Below, piece after piece: positions 48,956 to 62,430 of a stretch of 64,000 nucleotides of DNA. Source of the stretch: Myotis daubentonii (taxonomy: Eukaryota > Chordata > Mammalia > Chiroptera > Vespertilionidae); the NCBI RefSeq assembly GCF_963259705.1, contig NC_081851.1:62580855-62644854 (forward strand), read 5' to 3'. The notes beneath the pieces were generated by a model. It searched no databases. It had not been told where the DNA came from and saw nothing but the letters and a program-made list of their open reading frames with translations. Position 1 is the first letter of the stretch, and every line of letters begins with the position of its first letter. The position numbers were made by a program, and so were the translations under genes.

Positions 48956-51029
48956 GTAGAAAATCTGGGAATGAGGACTCAAAGGGAAGCCTGCTGGCCC
49001 ACCTGGGGCCATCCACTCTTGCTTTGGGCCTTGAACTTCTCCCTCTCTGCGGGCTCTTTCCCTTCTGTGTGTAAACATGCTCCCATTTCCAAAGTCTAGA
49101 AAGTAAAAATCACTCTTCTTTTAGCTCTTACGTTACCCACAGGCTACCATTCTAGCCTACTCCTGCTCCTTCGGCCTCCACCTTTGAAAAAAGTGCAGTC
49201 GGTACTCACATCTCTGCACCGTGCCCGCCACTCTGAGCCTCCAGATGTGCACCCCCCCCCTCCCCCCAACCAGGGCCTCCCTTTATCCTTCTCCTCCAGC
49301 TACGGAAATCCTGTCCATTCTTCAAGGGTCAAGGAAAATGCCACCTTCCCTGGGGAGGGAAATGCGATTGATGTTCCCAGTGAGAATGTCACTCCTTCCT
49401 CAGCGCTCCTGTCGACTTTTTCTCCTACCTCCAAAGGAGGAAGTTGCTTAGCTCTTCATACTCTCTTATTGAATTGTTTCCATGCCTGTCTCCCCATGAA
49501 AACCGGATGCAGGTGAGCTAGGGCTACATCTCATTTCTTGCTGAAACTCTCCTTCATAAGAGTTTAACGGTCACCAACTTCTGGATCTTCCTGTTACTGT
49601 TTTTAAGATACCATGCAGGGGAGATAGTTTTTTTTTTACCTTTGAAGACCCTACAAGGATCCCACACTCCAACCACCCAGATAATAGATCCCTGAAATAA
49701 AGTAAATGGAATCCAGAAGAAGAAAAACAAGGAAGTTAAATAAATATCTCCTGCTATAAAATAAGTTATTTTTTCAGGCTACCAAGGCTGCCATAAACTG
49801 CATCAGCTTTGTTAAAAATGATAAATACTTTAGGCTGGCAAAAAATAAGTGAAGTAGGTGCATGAATATTGCCGGACACAGGCCAACATAAGGCTATTTC
49901 ACTGTGAAGGGGCAAACGCGATGGTAGAGGGACTTGGGAGGCAAACAGACATGAGAAGAAGGAGGGAGGAAGAGAGGATAAGGAAAGAGAGAAGCGGGGG
50001 GAAGAAAAGGGTGTCAGGAAAAGATACAGAGCAAATTAATCACTGTAGACACAGGAGCTAAGCGGGCTGGAGAGAAGTCAAGAACGAGCGCGTAAGGAAG
50101 AATGGCAACATCTACATAGAGGAATGACCTGCTTCTGAAGGGGACCTGGTGTCCAATGTGGTGAAGGGCTCTGACGAGCGGAGCTGCAGCTCTGTGATCA
50201 GCTGAAATGTAAATTGACTTGGATGCTCTGACCACCTCTCTGCTCCCCGTGCACCACGTCTGCCGTGCTGAGCAGGGAATCAGAAACAGAGCCCTGGCAA
50301 TGGCTTCGGCTGCGCAGCTGGTCACGCTCTGAAGCCAGAAGCGACTGGGCTCAGGGAAGAGGCTTTTCAACTACAGAACAGATTCTCCCATTAATCAGGA
50401 ATGGCCATGGGAGGAAGGATCCCAGCCAGTCAGCTACTGGTCTGGATATTGCTAATAATTTCTCTCTCTGGTTTCGGGAGGATCCGTGCCAGGGTTTCTT
50501 CCCAGTGCATGCAGCAAGTATGGTTTTACCTTTGAATTTGAAAAAATTGGCAGCAATAATACCAAAAAGAAATGTGACCAGGGCCAAGAGGGTGAGATCA
50601 ACGAAAGGCGTAAGTAAAATCAAACGACAGGTCGAAAAAGACTAACCCTACGCTGTCTCTTCCTTTCACAGGACTGCAGAGTATTTATGATAGGATGAGT
50701 TAGTGTTTTGTTTTCTACCAGCTGCAAATCTCCAATAATGACACACTTCTCCCCTTGTCAGGTCAACGACAGTCCACGTTCACGGTCGTGACCCCTAAGT
50801 ATTTCCAAACTCTGAATGTGTTTTATACTTTAGGATGCTTTCTGACAACCAATCTGTTTGTAGTGTCACTTTATTAACTGTTTGCAATCAAGGAACCAGA
50901 ACATCTTAACCTAATGCCCCTACTTAAAAATCTGTAATAGATTCACAGTGACTACCATACAAAGTCCTTTTTTTTTTTTTTTAGCATGTCATGAGTGATC
51001 TTTTATAATTAAATTTTACATCTGTCATT

Positions 51030-51250
51030 TTTCAATCCTCAGACATTTATCCATTACCCCCCGGGTGCCAAGTACTTTCTCTGCTTCAGGGAATACAGAC
51101 GGGCACGCGGAACGTAGAATGTGGTTTACGTTCACAGCCACAGAAAGTATGAGGAGGACCTACCACACGGAAGCACGGTCCTCGGCCAGGGCATGGGGAG
51201 GGTGAGTCAGGCAGTTTGGGGATTCCTGGTAAGCTCAGGAGTGCGCATGA
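51030..51250 (-). repeat. L2 fragment (antisense)
   Basis: It has cagacatttatccattacc, gtgccaagtactttctctgc and cagggaatacagacgggc. Confidence 0.5.
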
Positions 51251-51640
51251 GGACATGCGAATGCACTTCCCACCGGCGGCCTTGCTTTCCTGGGATTCCA
51301 GCGAGAATAACCATGCCTGAGACCGGGATGCTTGTTGTCAGAAACTTAAAAATCAGTTTTAAAGGGAGGCTAAGCAAATCAGGGCAGGGGATTTGTTCAC
51401 AGGCTAACAGTTGGAGAGAGACACTCTGCCTAAGGAGAGGGTGAGGGTGAGAGGGTCAGCAGAAGACCATGCCGCGGAAATGCGGCCGCCAGCCAGCATG
51501 CGGGAAGCTTCGTGATTGTGTTCATGTGTTCCAGACAAGGAAACACTTTCGTGACTTAATTTCAAAATATCCCTATCTGAAGAGAAGGCCTAAAAATAAC
51601 CCCTTCCTTGTTACACTTTGATGCATTTCAAAGGGTAATT

Positions 51641-51801
51641 GCTGTTGATGATTTTGAGAGAGAAAGAGAGAAACATTGACTGGTTGTTCCACTTATGCAT
51701 TCACTGGTCGATTCTTCTACGTGCCCTGACCGGGATGGAACTGCAACCTTGGTGCATCGGGATGGCTCTCTAACCAACTGAGCTGCCCGGCCAAGGCTTC
51801 C
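51641..51801 (-). mobile_element. tRNA-derived bat SINE, short older type
   Basis: Reverse orientation: gattttgagagagaaagag, ttgttccacttatgcattc, cgtgccctgaccgggatgg and a head ctaaccaactgagctgcccg. The duplication AAGGGTAATT is at 51631-51640 and 51802-51811. Confidence 0.88.
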
Positions 51802-52089
51802 AAGGGTAATTCTGACTCCATCCAATTTTTGTCCCGTCTTCCCCATCTCAGGAAATGGTACCCACTGCTCAAGCAAGGAGCCTGGTATCGATCTGGAGTC
51901 CACCTCCTAACCTGACCCCCAAATTTCATCAGTTTGAACTTTTTAATTATACCTGCCTTAACTATACACACTGCACCCACTCCCTTTCCTCCAACTCTTA
52001 TCTGGCCACGTGTCACTCTGTGACAGTCCTTCAGAGACCTACCTACACGCCCCTCAGGTTACGCGCTCGCCTCCTGCTACAAGACCATG

Positions 52090-52830
52090 TTTACAGCCAA
52101 GGTTGAGCTTAAAGAGGGTGTCCTATGGGCTCTATCTGAGGCTCACAACTTTGAATGGATTCCAACTGCACGTAGAATAAAATCCAAACTCTTTACCTTC
52201 TTTTCTGAATGACTCTCTTCCTCCCTCTCCTCCCGTACTCCCCTCCCCCTCACTACACCACAGCCACAGGAAACCTCTGGTCCCCCTAAACACAAAACTC
52301 CTTCCCACACTCAGGTTGCTCTGCCTAGAGCAGTGGTTCTCAACCTTCTGGCCCTTTAAGTACTGTTCCTCATGTTGACCCAACCATAAAATTATTTTCG
52401 TTGCTACTTCATAACTGTAATGTTGCTACTGTTATGAATCGTCATGTAAATCTCTGATATGCAGGATGGTCTTTGGCGACCCCTGTGAAAGGGTCATTCG
52501 ACCGCCAAAGGGGTCGCGACCCACAGCTTGAGAACCGCTGGTCTAGAATGTTCTTCCCCGGGCTCCTGGCACAGCTAGCTCCTTCTCAACCTTCAATTCA
52601 ACTTACCCATCATCTCTTCAGAGAGACTTTCTCAAGTTATCCCATATTGGTCGCAGCATTTTGTCATCCCACTGTACTTATACAATCTTATTATTTACTT
52701 TATTATTTCTCCCCTAACACTGGAAGCTCGGGGGGACTGGGGCCTCATCTGTCTTGTTCTCCTTGCACCTAGCAGTGTCTGCCACACAGCAGGTGCTCAA
52801 TAAATATTTATTAAATGAATGAATAAATGA
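52090..52830 (+). repeat. L2 3' region, interrupted by a SPIN-like element
   Basis: The left part has tagaataaaatccaaactc and the right part has gaatgttcttccccgggctc, catctcttcagagagacttt and the terminal gtgctcaataaatatttatt with GAAT units. The hAT element at 52331-52540 splits it. Confidence 0.8.
52331..52540 (-). mobile_element. SPIN-like non-autonomous hAT element
   Basis: Read on the minus strand it begins CAGCGGTTCTCAAGCTGTGG, then GTCGCGACCCCTTTGG, continues through cctgcatatcagagattta and gaagtagcaacgaaaataat, and ends GGTTGAGAACCACTG. This is the order of SPIN (Space Invader) miniature elements known from vespertilionid bats and other unrelated tetrapods. The flanks GCCTAGAG (52323-52330) and GTCTAGAA (52541-52548) are an 8-bp duplication with 6 of 8 matches and TA at the centre. 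Confidence 0.9.
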
Positions 52831-54476
52831 ATGAATTAGGGGAAATTTTATAGGTATTTGCTAAGAGTAGGTAATTATCCCCTTCAACTTGCCTTTATAT
52901 TTTCAATATATATATACTTCAGAACAAACATGCTTTTGTGAGTCAGAGGGCTTTTGAAAACGACTTTTAAGGCTACTTTTAATTTTAAATGTTAACATCT
53001 GTGCGTAACAGCACTGGGTCCTCACTTTTCCATGTCAGAACTACACAGGTGGCCCACAAGTACTCGTGATGCAAAAACTGAGGGTGTCCAGCACCGAGTG
53101 GCCGAGGAGACCCATGTGGAGAAAGGCACAGGCTGCCGCCCAACTCCTCCAGACAAAGAGCGTCTAAGAAACACTGTTTCGTATGATTCACAATCTCAAG
53201 AAAAGCTCACATACACAGAAATGTACTGGAGATAAAGCTGAGAAAATGTGAAACAGGAAGACGTCCCCGGTGTGCTGTTCTGATGCAGGTATTTAAACGC
53301 ACAGGAAGTCAGATGCCACTGCTTTGCTGCCTCGAGTTTTGAGTGGCCCTTCCCTCAGGATAAACAACAGAATGACTGCAATACTACCAAGAGCGAAAAT
53401 AAAGCTCCCACGTCAAAGCACACGGCAGACCCTTCCCAAATCCTTTAATTAAGCTAGCCTCCCCTCAGCTACCAAGGACACTCTTGAAGACACATCATCC
53501 AGCAGCTGAAAATCCAGACGAAGGCTCCGAACTATATACAGATGAATGACTTGAACACAGGGGCAAAGACTCACTGGGTTCAAAATCGGGGCGTTGACCG
53601 CAGTAACTTTTGAGTCTACACACAACATCTTTTTATGTACATTTGTAGCATCGACTCTCATACAAAACGGGGGATTCTGTTTGCTTGCTTTCTGGTTCGA
53701 GGCTCCCTCTGAGAACAACAAGCCATTCAACTAGGTCCTGCCACAGAGCACAGGGCAGACACATATTATTGCTCTTGGCCTCACGACTGTCCTTTCCCGC
53801 TTGCGTAAAAAGCTTGTGTTGACTGTACTGTGAAAAAAATTAAAGGAAAGAAAAGCCCTACTGTTGTAACGGTGCCAAAAAAGTATAAGAAAACAAACCC
53901 AGATGCTAGAATCTGAGGCATTTCCTCTGCTATGTGACTATGTCCTTTAACTGAAGGTCAAAAGAACATGAAAGAGCTGAAATATTTTAAAGCCCGAAAT
54001 GGGTATTTTTGTGGCCCTCTCAGCTTATGCATGTCAGTGAAACACGTTTCGCTGACATTTAACAAGCAGAATTTATTCAGAGGCATTCAAGAAAAATCCT
54101 GGTATCACTTTCCGACACGATTTATTTACATTTCTGGTGCTTTATATTAATACAGATTGGTTCATTTCCCTGACAGCCCAAGTCCTTCCAAAATGGTAGT
54201 AAGTGAATCAAGTCCTTCTTAAGCCCATTTCACATTTACTACCCCTCATCCTTCAATACATCCATGCACTGTCATTTTATAACCTCTTTTTCTGGGGACA
54301 TTTCATTTCTTTTTGATGCTATGGATAATAGTAAATACTATGAGATTAATCTTTTTATTTCACTTCTTAGGAGGTACATGACAGAGATTTATAAAGACCA
54401 AATGTGTTTTCTGTAATAGGAAACAGTACCTCAGCCCATGGGAAATAGAACACAATCAATCATGTTATATTATGCT

Positions 54477-54477
<1 letters not shown>

Positions 54478-54516
<39 letters not shown>
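54478..54516. repeat. (AC)n microsatellite
   Basis: About 19 AC units. Confidence 0.96.
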
Positions 54517-54518
<2 letters not shown>

Positions 54519-55554
54519 CACCCCATTTGGTAATATGACTGATATCAGTCAAAGTTTTTAAAACACATTTAAACAAAGAAAGAAATGCTCTTAAAAATCT
54601 TGATGGAAAAGTTAGTATGACTGAGAAATAGATAACACAAAGTCATGAAGTATCAATTAGTGTGTGATTTAATTAAAAATCCACCTGCACTGAACAGTGA
54701 TACAACTGTAAGATGTGGCAAAGATTTAATAAAGATCTCACATCCATCAGAGAGCAGTAAAATGCAGAAGAAAAGTCCCACTGCAGAGCCCCGAATGGCC
54801 AAACAGGAGGGCTCCTGTAAAGGACTACTTCCCTTAAAGGTGGTCCAGAATGTTATGAATCTCAGAAATTGGAGACCTTCCTGCTAGCTGGATCCTTACC
54901 TTCTTCCCCAGTGCTCTTCTTTCCATATACAGAATTGAAACAGCTCCTAAGTTTTGTTTTTTAGTTACCAGAATTCCGGTTACTTGCTGGAATGTTTTAA
55001 ATAATTCTGTTGGGAGTCAGCAGGGTTACTAATGGACATACCATCTAATCATGACCCATAGCAGCTCTTGTCCACACAGAGGGAAAACAAGCTTTCTGAC
55101 TTGTTGCTGTAGAAATGTCAACATAAGGAAGACAGTTTTCAACTTTATCTCTCATATTTCCTTTGCTACTCAATAGGGTCAGCTTCCTGGCATGTGGGAA
55201 ACAGACAAACCAGCTCAATAGCAAAGCTGGGTGTGGTTGTTATAGTGATAAGGGAAATGAAAGTGGAAGGAGTTTGAATAATATTTACTTGGAAAGTCTT
55301 CCCTTTTCCTCCACAAGCTACTCACAAAATACATAATATTACAATGATTCTTTAAAAAAAAATCTGTTAAAATGTATAGCTGGTATTTAGATTCTATGAC
55401 TAATTTCTACCATCGAATAAAAGCAAAACTTTCAGGAAACTCCTAATCAGAGAATGGAACACAATTATCAGTCCTGTCATATTTAATAACAAATAGGTCA
55501 CTGCAGGCATGTCCATATCAGGTAAGATAAAAGTAATCATATGCTAGCGTTTAC

Positions 55555-55633
55555 TTCCATATATAAACTGTTATGTCACCATGTCTGTCTATGGTGCTTT
55601 CCATGTATAAACTGTTATGTCACTGTGTGTGTA
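55555..55633. repeat. 44-bp tandem duplication
   Basis: The segment TTCCAT.TATAAACTGTTATG followed by TCAC occurs twice, 44 bp apart, with few mismatches. Confidence 0.8.
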
Positions 55634-56846
55634 TGTAAGTTCATGCATGCGCATGGGGCTTATGTACATACAATATACTTCTTAGCACAGGACATACACA
55701 AATACATATGTGACATGTATGCTTTTTTAAGAAAAACAAACATGTTTCCTATGTACATGAACACAGACTATTGTAAATGGTATGGGATACACTCTCTGGA
55801 TTCAAGATGTTTGGTTAGTTATTGACATATCCAAAGGACCCCTGAGGAAATGAGGCTTGAATTTAGGCCAACCCAGGCCAGGAGGCACGAAAGAACACAT
55901 AGGTAACATTTCTGGGAGTTCCATGTCGCACTGAGGTGTGACACCACAGACTGATCTCATTGGAAAAATTCCTGATAGCACAGCAACAGGCTGGCTCCCA
56001 ATCACAAATCATTCAGAAGATTCCACTGTGATTAGCAATCAGAGTGCCAAAGGGCGCGAAGAACATCTCAGTGGAAGAATATTATCTGTTCTTTTTCCTA
56101 CTGCAGGGATAAATCGTAACTTTAAATATGATAGGGGAGGTTTACAAACCTCACTAATTGCCCGGTCTGGGTCGGACACAGCTGAGACCATTAGATTTTG
56201 TTTCGTGCCTTAGAAGGGAAGCCAGCGAGGTCCTCTGAGGCCACGGCAGGACCACCGTGGGAGCGGTCGCCAGTGCCCTGCTCAATGTGGTCTCAAGGAT
56301 ACTTCAGAAGCCACTTGAAATGCACCTCTGCCATCAACTCAAACTGCATCGAAACACCAAAACAGGTGTCCTTTCATGCCCACTGTTGCAAAAACACACC
56401 CCTGGTATTTATAAACGCTCTGGGCAGCAGATTGGACATTTTTTTCCGGGGGGGCTGGGAGGGACGGGCGGGGAGTCCAAAGCAGAACAGTAAAAAACAG
56501 TATTTTTTTTAATAAGTACATAAACAAGATCAGACGGCATCCTAGACACCTTTAAAATGCCCTTCTGTGAAGTCAACAACTGGCAGCCTCACCTAGCTTT
56601 CTAACTTTCAGGACTTCTACTCTAAACAACAGAGCATGAGAACAGATTTGAAATAGGGGGGAAAAAAGGTTATTTCATTTTCCAAACTGGGTAAAAAGGA
56701 GAGAAAAAAAACCCCACCTAAAAATACACAATAAAATATGAGCTCATTTTACTGATACGCAGCTTTTTCTCTACATCTATAAAACTTGGATTTTTATCTC
56801 CTGACAAATATATGGATATATTAAGAAAGAAGCATCAAATTTTTAA

Positions 56847-57064
56847 AAAATATATTTTATTGATTTTTTACAGAGAGGAAGGGAGAGAGATAGAGAGTCA
56901 GAAACATCGATGAGAGAGAAACATCGATCAGCTGCCTCCTGCACATCTCCTACTGGGGATGTGCCCACAACCAAGGTACATGCCCTTGACCGGAATCAAA
57001 CCTGGGACTCCTCAGTCCACAGGCCGACGCTCTATCCACTGAGCCAAACCCATCAGGGCAGACA
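56847..57064 (-). mobile_element. VES SINE with 14-bp TSD
   Basis: Reverse orientation: ttattgattttttacagagag, cagctgcctcctgcacatc, and a head ending ccactgagccaaaccc. The duplication CATCAAATTTTTAA occurs at 56833-56846 and 57065-57078. Confidence 0.95.
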
Positions 57065-57212
57065 CATCAAATTTTTAACATTAAATTCCCGTGTTGTTCT
57101 TTTGTGATTGGACCAGGAAAAGAAAGCCTACTGATAAGGAGGAAACACTTTACTTACTTTTCGGGAAATTAAAAAAAAAAAATCCCAGTGACAGAGAAAA
57201 GAATAATGAAGT

Positions 57213-57432
57213 AGCCCTAACCGGTTTGGCTCAGTGGATAGAGCGTCGGCCTGTGGACTGAAAGGTCCCAGGTTAGATTCCGGTCAAGGGCATGTACCTT
57301 GGTTACGGGCACATCCCCAGTAGGAGATGTGCAGGAGGCAGCTGATCGATGTTTCTCTCTCATTGATGTTTCTAACTCTCTATCCCTCTCCCTTCCTCTC
57401 TGTAAAAAATCAATAAAATATATTAAAAAAAA
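57213..57432 (+). mobile_element. VES SINE with 16-bp TSD
   Basis: Full length, from agccctaaccggtttggctc to the A-rich tail. The duplication AAAAGAATAATGAAGT is at 57197-57212 and 57433-57448. It is close in sequence to the copy at 27736; its B box has one change (GGTTAGATTCC). Confidence 0.96.
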
Positions 57433-59810
57433 AAAAGAATAATGAAGTGTAGGAAAACTAGGAAGTTGTCAGCCAGAAACAAAAAAAGAAACACATCCAC
57501 AATTTAAAGAAACATTCCAGTCTCTTGGAAAGTCACACAAATATTAATTCATCACGTATTAATTCCTTCCCTCTTCCAACTGCCCCGGCATTGGTTACAG
57601 CTGCTACCGCTCCCTCCTGGTGCAAAACACACTTAGCCACAGAGACTTCGGGTCAAAAGCAGGAAGGCACCCGATCAGAGAGTGTATCCCGAGTCTGAGA
57701 GAACATCCACCCACAGGAATCCATTCTCCCCATCTCGAAGACTATGCAGCATCAAAAGAATCCTCTCATAGGTTTCAAAATAAATTATGGCAATGCCCAG
57801 AACAGCATGCTTAGTGAAGGTCAATATGAACCAGGGGATGAGTCACATTTTATTTTCATTGGACCATTTCTTTGAAAAACCCAAATACTGAATTTTAGTG
57901 CTCTATAATACCTTTCTGGGGAAAATTATACATTCAAAAATAGAGGCACTAGTCCTAGAAGTAAATCTAATAATATGTCTGTGACTCGTAAAATAGCTTT
58001 TAAGCTGATTAAAATACGTTTTGATTTACTTTTACCAGTATCTTCTAGACTGCCTACCATGCCAGCACTATTCAGACTGCGAATGGCTCCTCTGCTCTTA
58101 TGATGTATACCTGGCCTACCTGTGTACCCCTCTCCTCTCCCCACTAGACTTCTTGGGGAGAAGTCCTTTCCATCATCTCGGATGCTCCGCCCCCAGCAGC
58201 CTGGCCGGCCCCAGGTCCATGCTCCCCACAGGTGCAGAGCATAGTCAGGAAGGGGCAGGATTAACTTTGGGGACCCTTGCTACGTCCTGAAAGTGCTCTC
58301 CTACTTATAATGCCCTGAATAGGAAGGATCCTTTCTAATGCCCAGTTAGAAAGGATTAAAATGCAAATGATGGCTGAAGTAACAACATTCTAGAATGTAA
58401 TCAGCAAGACTGATTAATTTAAAATTTTCTTAAAATATAGGTGTTGATGATAAAGAGAGAAAAAAAGAGGACACTGGGCTTTTGGGGTGGGGAAAAAAGG
58501 TTAAAAAAAATAGAATGGGGTGGCCAGAAAGAAAAAAAGACAAATTTGGCAATCTTCACCATTTTGACCTAAGGTTAGTTCTACTCACCTTCAGTAAGAG
58601 GAAGGAATCATAGTTCTACCTAGAGATACATCTTTATGTGTATGTTGTATGCACTGTCTCCTATTAATATTTTCTTGCTTTTTAAAAAACTAACACATTC
58701 AAGGAGTATTGGAAGGCTCTCTTAATCAAGGTACTAGTAAACATAAAATACTGGCAAGGGTGGGAAATGGAAAAAACAGTATCTAGCAGAGAATCCTTAC
58801 CTGTATTGATACATTTGTAAGGACATCTGAAATGATCACTTTCTGATGGAATGTAAATTCCTGCTCAAGTGATTATACTCCCAAACTGTTTCTTGAACTT
58901 TCTAAAAGACCCTTCCTTTTTTTTTCTAGAAGCAGAACAAATAAAAACTACCATGCTTGCCCGAGTTGTCCAAAATCCCAGATTATGGTTTTGGACTACC
59001 AATTACACTAATTCATGAGGTTTTAATGGCCTGAACTTGGGAATGACAAACTGATGGCCTGGGGCAGAAGGGACAGCTCCCACTCCTCTCAGGAAGGGCC
59101 CTGCCATGGGGAGGGGGTCCCCACCAGCTCCCTCTGCAGCAGCTGGGAGGTCTCCTGTGCAGGGACCCCTGACCCTCTGCTCACGTCAGGAAGAGCCTTT
59201 GTGGGCCAGGGTTTAGGCGGACACAGCTGGGCAGAGCGGCAACTTAGCAGCTCTGGGTGAGAGAGCATGCGCCAAGCCCTGGGAATAACCGAGGTCGCCT
59301 ACAGCCAAGTCAGAAACCACAAACACGCAGGGACTGCTCGGGGCTACTGAGAAGCTGAAACATTAACCTTCTAAAGGCAGTCCTCGCACACAAACACCAT
59401 CCCAGCGCCCTTGGAGGGTAGAAACAGAAGGCGTTAGGTTGCTTTTAACAATAACAGCAAGAATGTTTAAAAATATACACTGAGGATATTGTATTTAATC
59501 TCGAAACAAGCACACGCTTGTAACAAGAACTGTTCAGCGACACCTTCCGGAAGTCCTGCACTAACCTGGGCGTGGGTGTAGGAACAGGACAGCAGATAGT
59601 TGGGCTACACACAGTGCGGACAGAAGAGATGGCGTGAAAGCACAGGTAACGAGTTAAAGCAAAGAAAGGGGGAGGTCAAGAAACGGTACAGAATGTTATT
59701 GGCTGTTTACCTATAACTGTATAGAAAGCACCATCCTAAAGGTCACACTGAAAACTTGTTTTTACACCATTTATTGATTGCAACCCCAATGTGGCTAAAT
59801 AAAATGCTCC

Positions 59811-59812
<2 letters not shown>

Positions 59813-59847
<35 letters not shown>
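59813..59847. repeat. (CA)n microsatellite
   Basis: About 17 CA units. Confidence 0.95.
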
Positions 59848-59849
<2 letters not shown>

Positions 59850-60811
59850 TGCACTAAGATATAAACGATTTAACTGTGACTTTTATGCTGCGCACAAGAA
59901 ATCACAAACAACCAGAGGTCACTGTATGACTTCCAACAGTTACAATGCAGGTATAATTATTCTAGCAACTGCTCGTCTCCAGCTGGCCTTAGGCCAAGTT
60001 CCTTGAGCTTCCTGTTTTGATTTCCCAGATTGTCGAAATCTGGTATCCGCCTTTTGGTAGGCCTTGTTCCGCCCCCCCCGCCCCCCCACCAGTTATGGAG
60101 ACATCAAAACAACAGTTTGTACCTAAAACATTAAATTCTACAAGACTGATTCGGTTGTCAACCAGAATGAAAAGTCTACGGCGTATGAAAATAAATAACT
60201 TCGTCTACCCTTTCTTTCCCCAGGACATTGCTGGAATTTAAAATGAAACACATACATTTAAGATTTCCAAGTCACTTTATCTATATGTTCCAAAAGAGGA
60301 AAGATAGATCGTATTATCAATCTGTGATTATTTTTACAGAGAGGACGACGGCAACACAGATTTAAAGTTGCGTAAGGGCCTGGCTGTCGTCGGTAACCAA
60401 GTCTCTGTGAGGGCATTCGGACAGCCCCAGGAAAAATCAAATCAGCTGGGGCCTTGGTGGTAGAAAGGCCCTTATCCATTTGGAAGATCAGGTTAAATAG
60501 CGTCTTATTTCGGCCAAGGGAGAAGACTGGTGTTTCCCAACTTGATAAGCAATGTTAACTGAATTCCTCAAAAATGCTTTTAAAAAATAATATGTAGGAG
60601 CTAAAGCAATGCATTCAAAAGCATAATACTGGTGTGGCTGGCCTAAGAAAAGTAGAGTCTGTGGAGACTATGAAGCACGTGGCTAACTTAGAAATTAGGA
60701 ATCGGTGCACGCGACGTCCTGCAGCAGACAAGGCCCAGGGGGGTCTTGCTTCAGGATAAATAAGAATCAGTGATGGGGAGGGTACATCTTTTATTGGTAG
60801 TTATGTTCATA

Positions 60812-61241
60812 CTAGAGGCCTGGTACACGAAATTTATGCACTCAGGGGAGGGGGGGGCCCCCTCAGCCCGGATTGCAAGATGGCACAGGCCAGGCTGAGG
60901 GACCCCACTGGTGCACAATCAGGGCCAGGGAGGGACACAGAAGGTTGGCCAGCCAGGGAGGGACTGTAGGAGGGGCCCAGAGCATGTCTGGCACATCTTG
61001 CTCAGTCCCGATCGGCCGGAAACCAGAAGCAAGCTAACCTATAGGTCGGAGCATCTGCCTCCTGGTGGTCAGTGCACATCATAGCGACTGGTCGACAGGT
61101 TGACTGTCTGCACCCTGGTGGTCAGTGCATGTCATAGCGAGCGGTTGAGTGGCCTTAGCATATCATTAGCATATTACACTTTGGTTGAATGGCTGACCAG
61201 ACAACTGAACACTTACCATATTAGGCTTTTATTATATAGGA
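60812..61241 (-). mobile_element. Helibat-type non-autonomous Helitron (430 bp)
   Basis: Read on the minus strand it starts TCCTATATAATAAAAGCCTA and ends GGCCTCTAG, matching Helitron termini (5' TC, 3' CTRR). It sits between A (61242 complement) and T (60811 complement), as expected for insertion in AT with no target duplication. A palindrome close to TGCACGAAATTTCGTGCA, slightly decayed, lies just before the 3' end. It has no Rep/helicase coding sequence. The body holds two direct copies of a ctggtggtcagtgca segment. Confidence 0.93.
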
Positions 61242-62315
61242 TATTCTATTATCAAGGATTATATAACAACAGTCTTGAAAGGCCAAGAGCTTCCCAAAGA
61301 TGTTTTCTCCCCCCAACTATATAAACCTCATAAAATGTATAAAACCCACCCATGTCTACCACCCTTCCGCTGATATGTATATAGTACCTATCAGCTGTAA
61401 GGACCTTGTCAATGTACTGCTGCTATATCATCATCTTACAGTCCACAGCAGTCACATTTTGGGAGAACTCACAATTTTACACCCAGTGATGGGGAAGGTA
61501 CATTTTTCTGAATCATTGTTACTATAGTCAATACTATAGGAAAGATTTGGGGATAATGACATTGAATACCATGCAGATCAATAGAATTGTAAAAAAAAAA
61601 AAAAAAATCCACAGACAAAAGGTGTTAGCCATATTTCTCATGTTTAGCAAAGTGCCAATAGGTACACTATATAAAGGTCATCTCCACTAACAAACCATTT
61701 CCCACCATGCAGTCTTAGGGTCCGTTTTGTTCCTCACCACGTGATCCTGTGTATATGCTACGAAATGCCTCAACTGGGTTTTAATTTCTTTTCATATTTA
61801 CTTGGAAAAAAGTATAAAGATTTGCATAATGAAACCATGACTAGGTGTTAGTGTCTGAAGTAGAGCAATTTATAACAAGTGCTTTGCTTTTAAAAAGGAA
61901 AATAGTGGAAATCAAGTCAGTCCAAGGACCACTTACAGGGAAGCTGCTGTCTCACACCAGCACAGTGAACACCAAGCGAGGTCGATTCACGGAAACCCTC
62001 TGTGGCCTTGCTACTCAAAGTCCCTGGAAAACCCAGTGGTAGGACTTCTCCTGGGGGCTCGCTGGTGATACAGATCCCCTGGTCCTAGTTCAGTTCCGGT
62101 AAATCTAAGTCTCTGGGTGACCACCAAACTCTCTCTCATTGAAGAAAACTAGGAGATTCCCTCTGTGCCCGCCACCCAGGCCTCACCGTGGACCTGGAGC
62201 CCCACGGGTCGGGCAGAGCTGGTGCCTCTGTCATCCCTGGACTCAGATATCAGGAGATGGCAGCAGACTGCTTGCTATGGGTCCAGAGGGAATTCTGTTG
62301 CACGACCTCAAAGAT

Positions 62316-62430
62316 GGAATGAATGTTTCACTCTCTCATCCATGTTTCTCTCTATATATCCCTCTCCTTCCCTCTCTCTCTAAAAATAAATTTTAAAAAT
62401 CTAAAAAATACAAATAAATACAAAATAAAA
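62316..62430 (+). mobile_element. VES SINE 3' fragment
   Basis: It contains tcactctctcatccatgttt, then ccctctccttccctctctct and an A-rich tail with AAATA units. The tRNA-like head is absent or unrecognisable. Confidence 0.6.
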
